From an uncultured Erythrobacter sp. (lineage in GTDB: Bacteria; Pseudomonadota; Alphaproteobacteria; Sphingomonadales; Sphingomonadaceae): a stretch of DNA of 64,000 nt. The translations under genes and the position numbers were made by a program. The stretch covers positions 1,894,818 through 1,958,817 of the forward strand of contig CANNBH010000001.1 in the NCBI GenBank assembly GCA_947502815.1, given 5' to 3'. Of the stretch, positions 62,480-64,000 are shown one piece after another (the first letter of the stretch is position 1; each line of letters starts with the position of its first letter). Below the pieces are notes generated by a model. It saw only the letters and a list, made by a program, of their open reading frames with translations. It was not told the DNA's origin and did no database searches.

Positions 62480-64000
62480 TTACGTCCTAAGCCCAGCGGC
62501 CGTCATCAACGCTGCGGTGCTGGCATCAAATTCACCCTCTCCGCTGTCGATGGATTTTGCCATAGCCTTGCCCAATTCCACACCGAATTGGTCAAACGGA
62601 TTGATCCCCATCAATACAGCCGCTGCAAAGGTGCGGTGTTCGTGAAAGGCGATCATCGCGCCAAATGTCGCTGCATCAATATCATCCAGCAGGAACATCG
62701 CCGATGGACGGTCCCCCGGATAATTGCGCGCTGGATCATCCGATTGCTTACCCGCCATCAAAGCGGCCCCTTGCGCCAAGCAATTGAGCAACAGATTGCG
62801 GTGATGCGCCGGGTCCAGTTCATCGCCCGGTGCGACAGTTGCGATGAAATCCACCGGGATCAGATGCGTGCCCTGATGCAGCAATTGGAACACCGCATGC
62901 TGTGCATCGGTCCCCACCCCGCCCCATGTGACAGGCGCAGTTGGCAGATCAATGGGTTCGCCGCTCACGCTCACCCGTTTGCCATTCGATTCCATCTCAA
63001 GCTGTTGGAGATAGTCGGGCAGCAATGCCATCCGCTCATCATAGGCGAAAACCGCGCGCGTCTGACAATTGCGGATGCGCGAATAATACAGATCGCCAAA
63101 CGCGGCGAGCAACGGTGCGTTCGCGCGCCCCTGCGTTTCTCTGAAATGGGTATCAATCGCCTGAGCGCCCGCCAGCATCGCCTGAAAATCATCCATGCCA
63201 ACAGCCAAAGCGACCGGGAAGCCAATGCTTGACCACAGCGAATACCGCCCGCCGACGCTTTCAGGAAAGGGCAGGATGCGTGTTTCATCGACGCCAAATT
63301 CAACCGCGCCCTCTGGATTGGCGGTCAGCGCCACGACCCGGCCCGATGGATCGGCCACGTCATTATCAGCCAGCCATTTCAGCGCGCTTGCCGCGTTCGT
63401 CATAGTCTCTGTCGTGGTGAAGGTTTTGGACGCGACCGCAATCAAAGTGGTTTCTGGATCGCACGCGGCAAAGGCCTGTTCCAAAGCCAATCCGTCGATG
63501 TTTGAAACGACATGCACATCGACCAATTTCAAATCGCGCGTCAGCGCATCAATCGCCAAAGCCGGTCCCAATGCCGATCCGCCAATGCCAATGTGGATCA
63601 GATGTTTGATCGGCCCCAAGGCGCCCTCATGGATCGCCTCAACCAGCATGCCCATCCGCGCGAGCAGCGCCTCTGCCTCTTCGACATGGGCCTCTGTCCC
63701 GCTGCCGCGCATTGCGCCGTGGGTGGCGGGTCGCCCTTCGGTGGGGTTCACAATGCCGCCATCAAACAGCGCCGAGCGCGCCGCGTCAAAGCCGGCAACA
63801 TCAGCCAGATCTTCAAAAGCGCCGAGCGCGGCATCGTCCAAATGCGTCTTTGACCAATCGAGCAACATGCCGATCTGACCCAATTGGCCCAGATCCGCTT
63901 CGATCCGCTGGCTCATTTTGGCCACACGGTCGCTGTCGGCGGCAAACAGCTCGGACAGCGTAAGCTGAGGTGATTTTTCGAGGAGACCGATCAAGGTGCT
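62480..64000 (-). CDS. pgi: Glucose-6-phosphate isomerase (N-terminus beyond window)
   Basis: The visible 506 codons cover nearly all of a PGI, which interconverts glucose 6-phosphate and fructose 6-phosphate. The first SIS domain has GIGGSALGP and ASKTFTTTETMTN; the active-site segments GGRYSLWSSIGFP, GVGTDAQHAVFQLLHQG and the late NPFDQFGVELGK follow. The frame runs on past the window edge (STLIGLLEKSP is typical of residues about 30-40), so a few dozen N-terminal residues are missing. The short form, about 530 residues, is usual for this group. Confidence 0.95.
   Translation of the reverse strand, partial: STLIGLLEKSPQLTLSELFAADSDRVAKMSQRIEADLGQLGQIGMLLDWSKTHLDDAALGAFEDLADVAGFDAARSALFDGGIVNPTEGRPATHGAMRGSGTEAHVEEAEALLARMGMLVEAIHEGALGPIKHLIHIGIGGSALGPALAIDALTRDLKLVDVHVVSNIDGLALEQAFAACDPETTLIAVASKTFTTTETMTNAASALKWLADNDVADPSGRVVALTANPEGAVEFGVDETRILPFPESVGGRYSLWSSIGFPVALAVGMDDFQAMLAGAQAIDTHFRETQGRANAPLLAAFGDLYYSRIRNCQTRAVFAYDERMALLPDYLQQLEMESNGKRVSVSGEPIDLPTAPVTWGGVGTDAQHAVFQLLHQGTHLIPVDFIATVAPGDELDPAHHRNLLLNCLAQGAALMAGKQSDDPARNYPGDRPSAMFLLDDIDAATFGAMIAFHEHRTFAAAVLMGINPFDQFGVELGKAMAKSIDSGEGEFDASTAALMTAAGLRT

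Noticed and set aside
1..64000. CRISPR arrays, insertion sequences, rRNA and riboswitches
   Set aside because: No regularly spaced repeats, transposase motifs, rRNA segments or recognised riboswitch cores were seen on reading through the window.

Overview
This 64-kb window looks like an ordinary chromosomal segment of a sphingomonad-type alphaproteobacterium, most probably Erythrobacteraceae. That placement is inferred from the gene content and order: an AddAB recombinase, a DivL-type cell-cycle pseudokinase, a MurU/AmgK pair, RecG and SdhE-Mfd. No integrase of a mobile element, transposase, prophage module, CRISPR array or rRNA was seen. Coding density is high, and many neighbouring genes share 1-10 bp start/stop overlaps, so they are probably transcribed together.

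Layout. Positions 1-18 kb hold a truncated DUF885 exported protein, a low-molecular-weight tyrosine phosphatase, recG, sdhE-mfd, a YcxB-like membrane protein, an EAL phosphodiesterase, nadK, tRNA-Asn, a TauE/SafE exporter, secA, two small exported proteins, argJ and an inositol-monophosphatase-like gene. Positions 18-31 kb hold a tightly packed leftward block, divL-tsaE-amgK-murU-addB-addA-trxA, followed upstream by ahcY with its own terminator and a striking promoter palindrome. Positions 31-44 kb hold an exported protein of unknown role, a peroxiredoxin, a PaaI thioesterase, folE, tRNA-Arg, mutT, two Flp pilins, an M48-LysM lipoprotein, accA, xerD, a coupled pair of unknown envelope proteins, aroK-aroB-cyclase and a MAPEG protein.

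Positions 44-59 kb hold a long leftward array, gor-SDR-pccB-(three small membrane proteins)-mce-mcm-(small membrane protein)-bioB-esterase-DUF3445-lprI-like-metY-pccA. It carries the complete propionyl-CoA to succinyl-CoA route and also encodes biotin synthase, whose product PccA needs as cofactor. Several genes there start with TTG. Positions 59-64 kb hold a stand-alone SIR2-like protein, a RhlE-type RNA helicase with a glycine-rich tail, a small exported TonB-like protein and a partial pgi.

The points most worth a second look are: the tyrosine replacing the phospho-acceptor histidine in the DivL-like kinase; the stand-alone SIR2-like protein; the perfect 8-4-8 palindrome at the ahcY promoter; the mixture of unknown small membrane proteins, bioB and DUF3445 within the propionate array; and the isolated pair of Flp pilins. 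I did not find a clearly new multi-gene system. The SIR2-like gene is the best single candidate for an unrecognised defence or NAD-consuming function.
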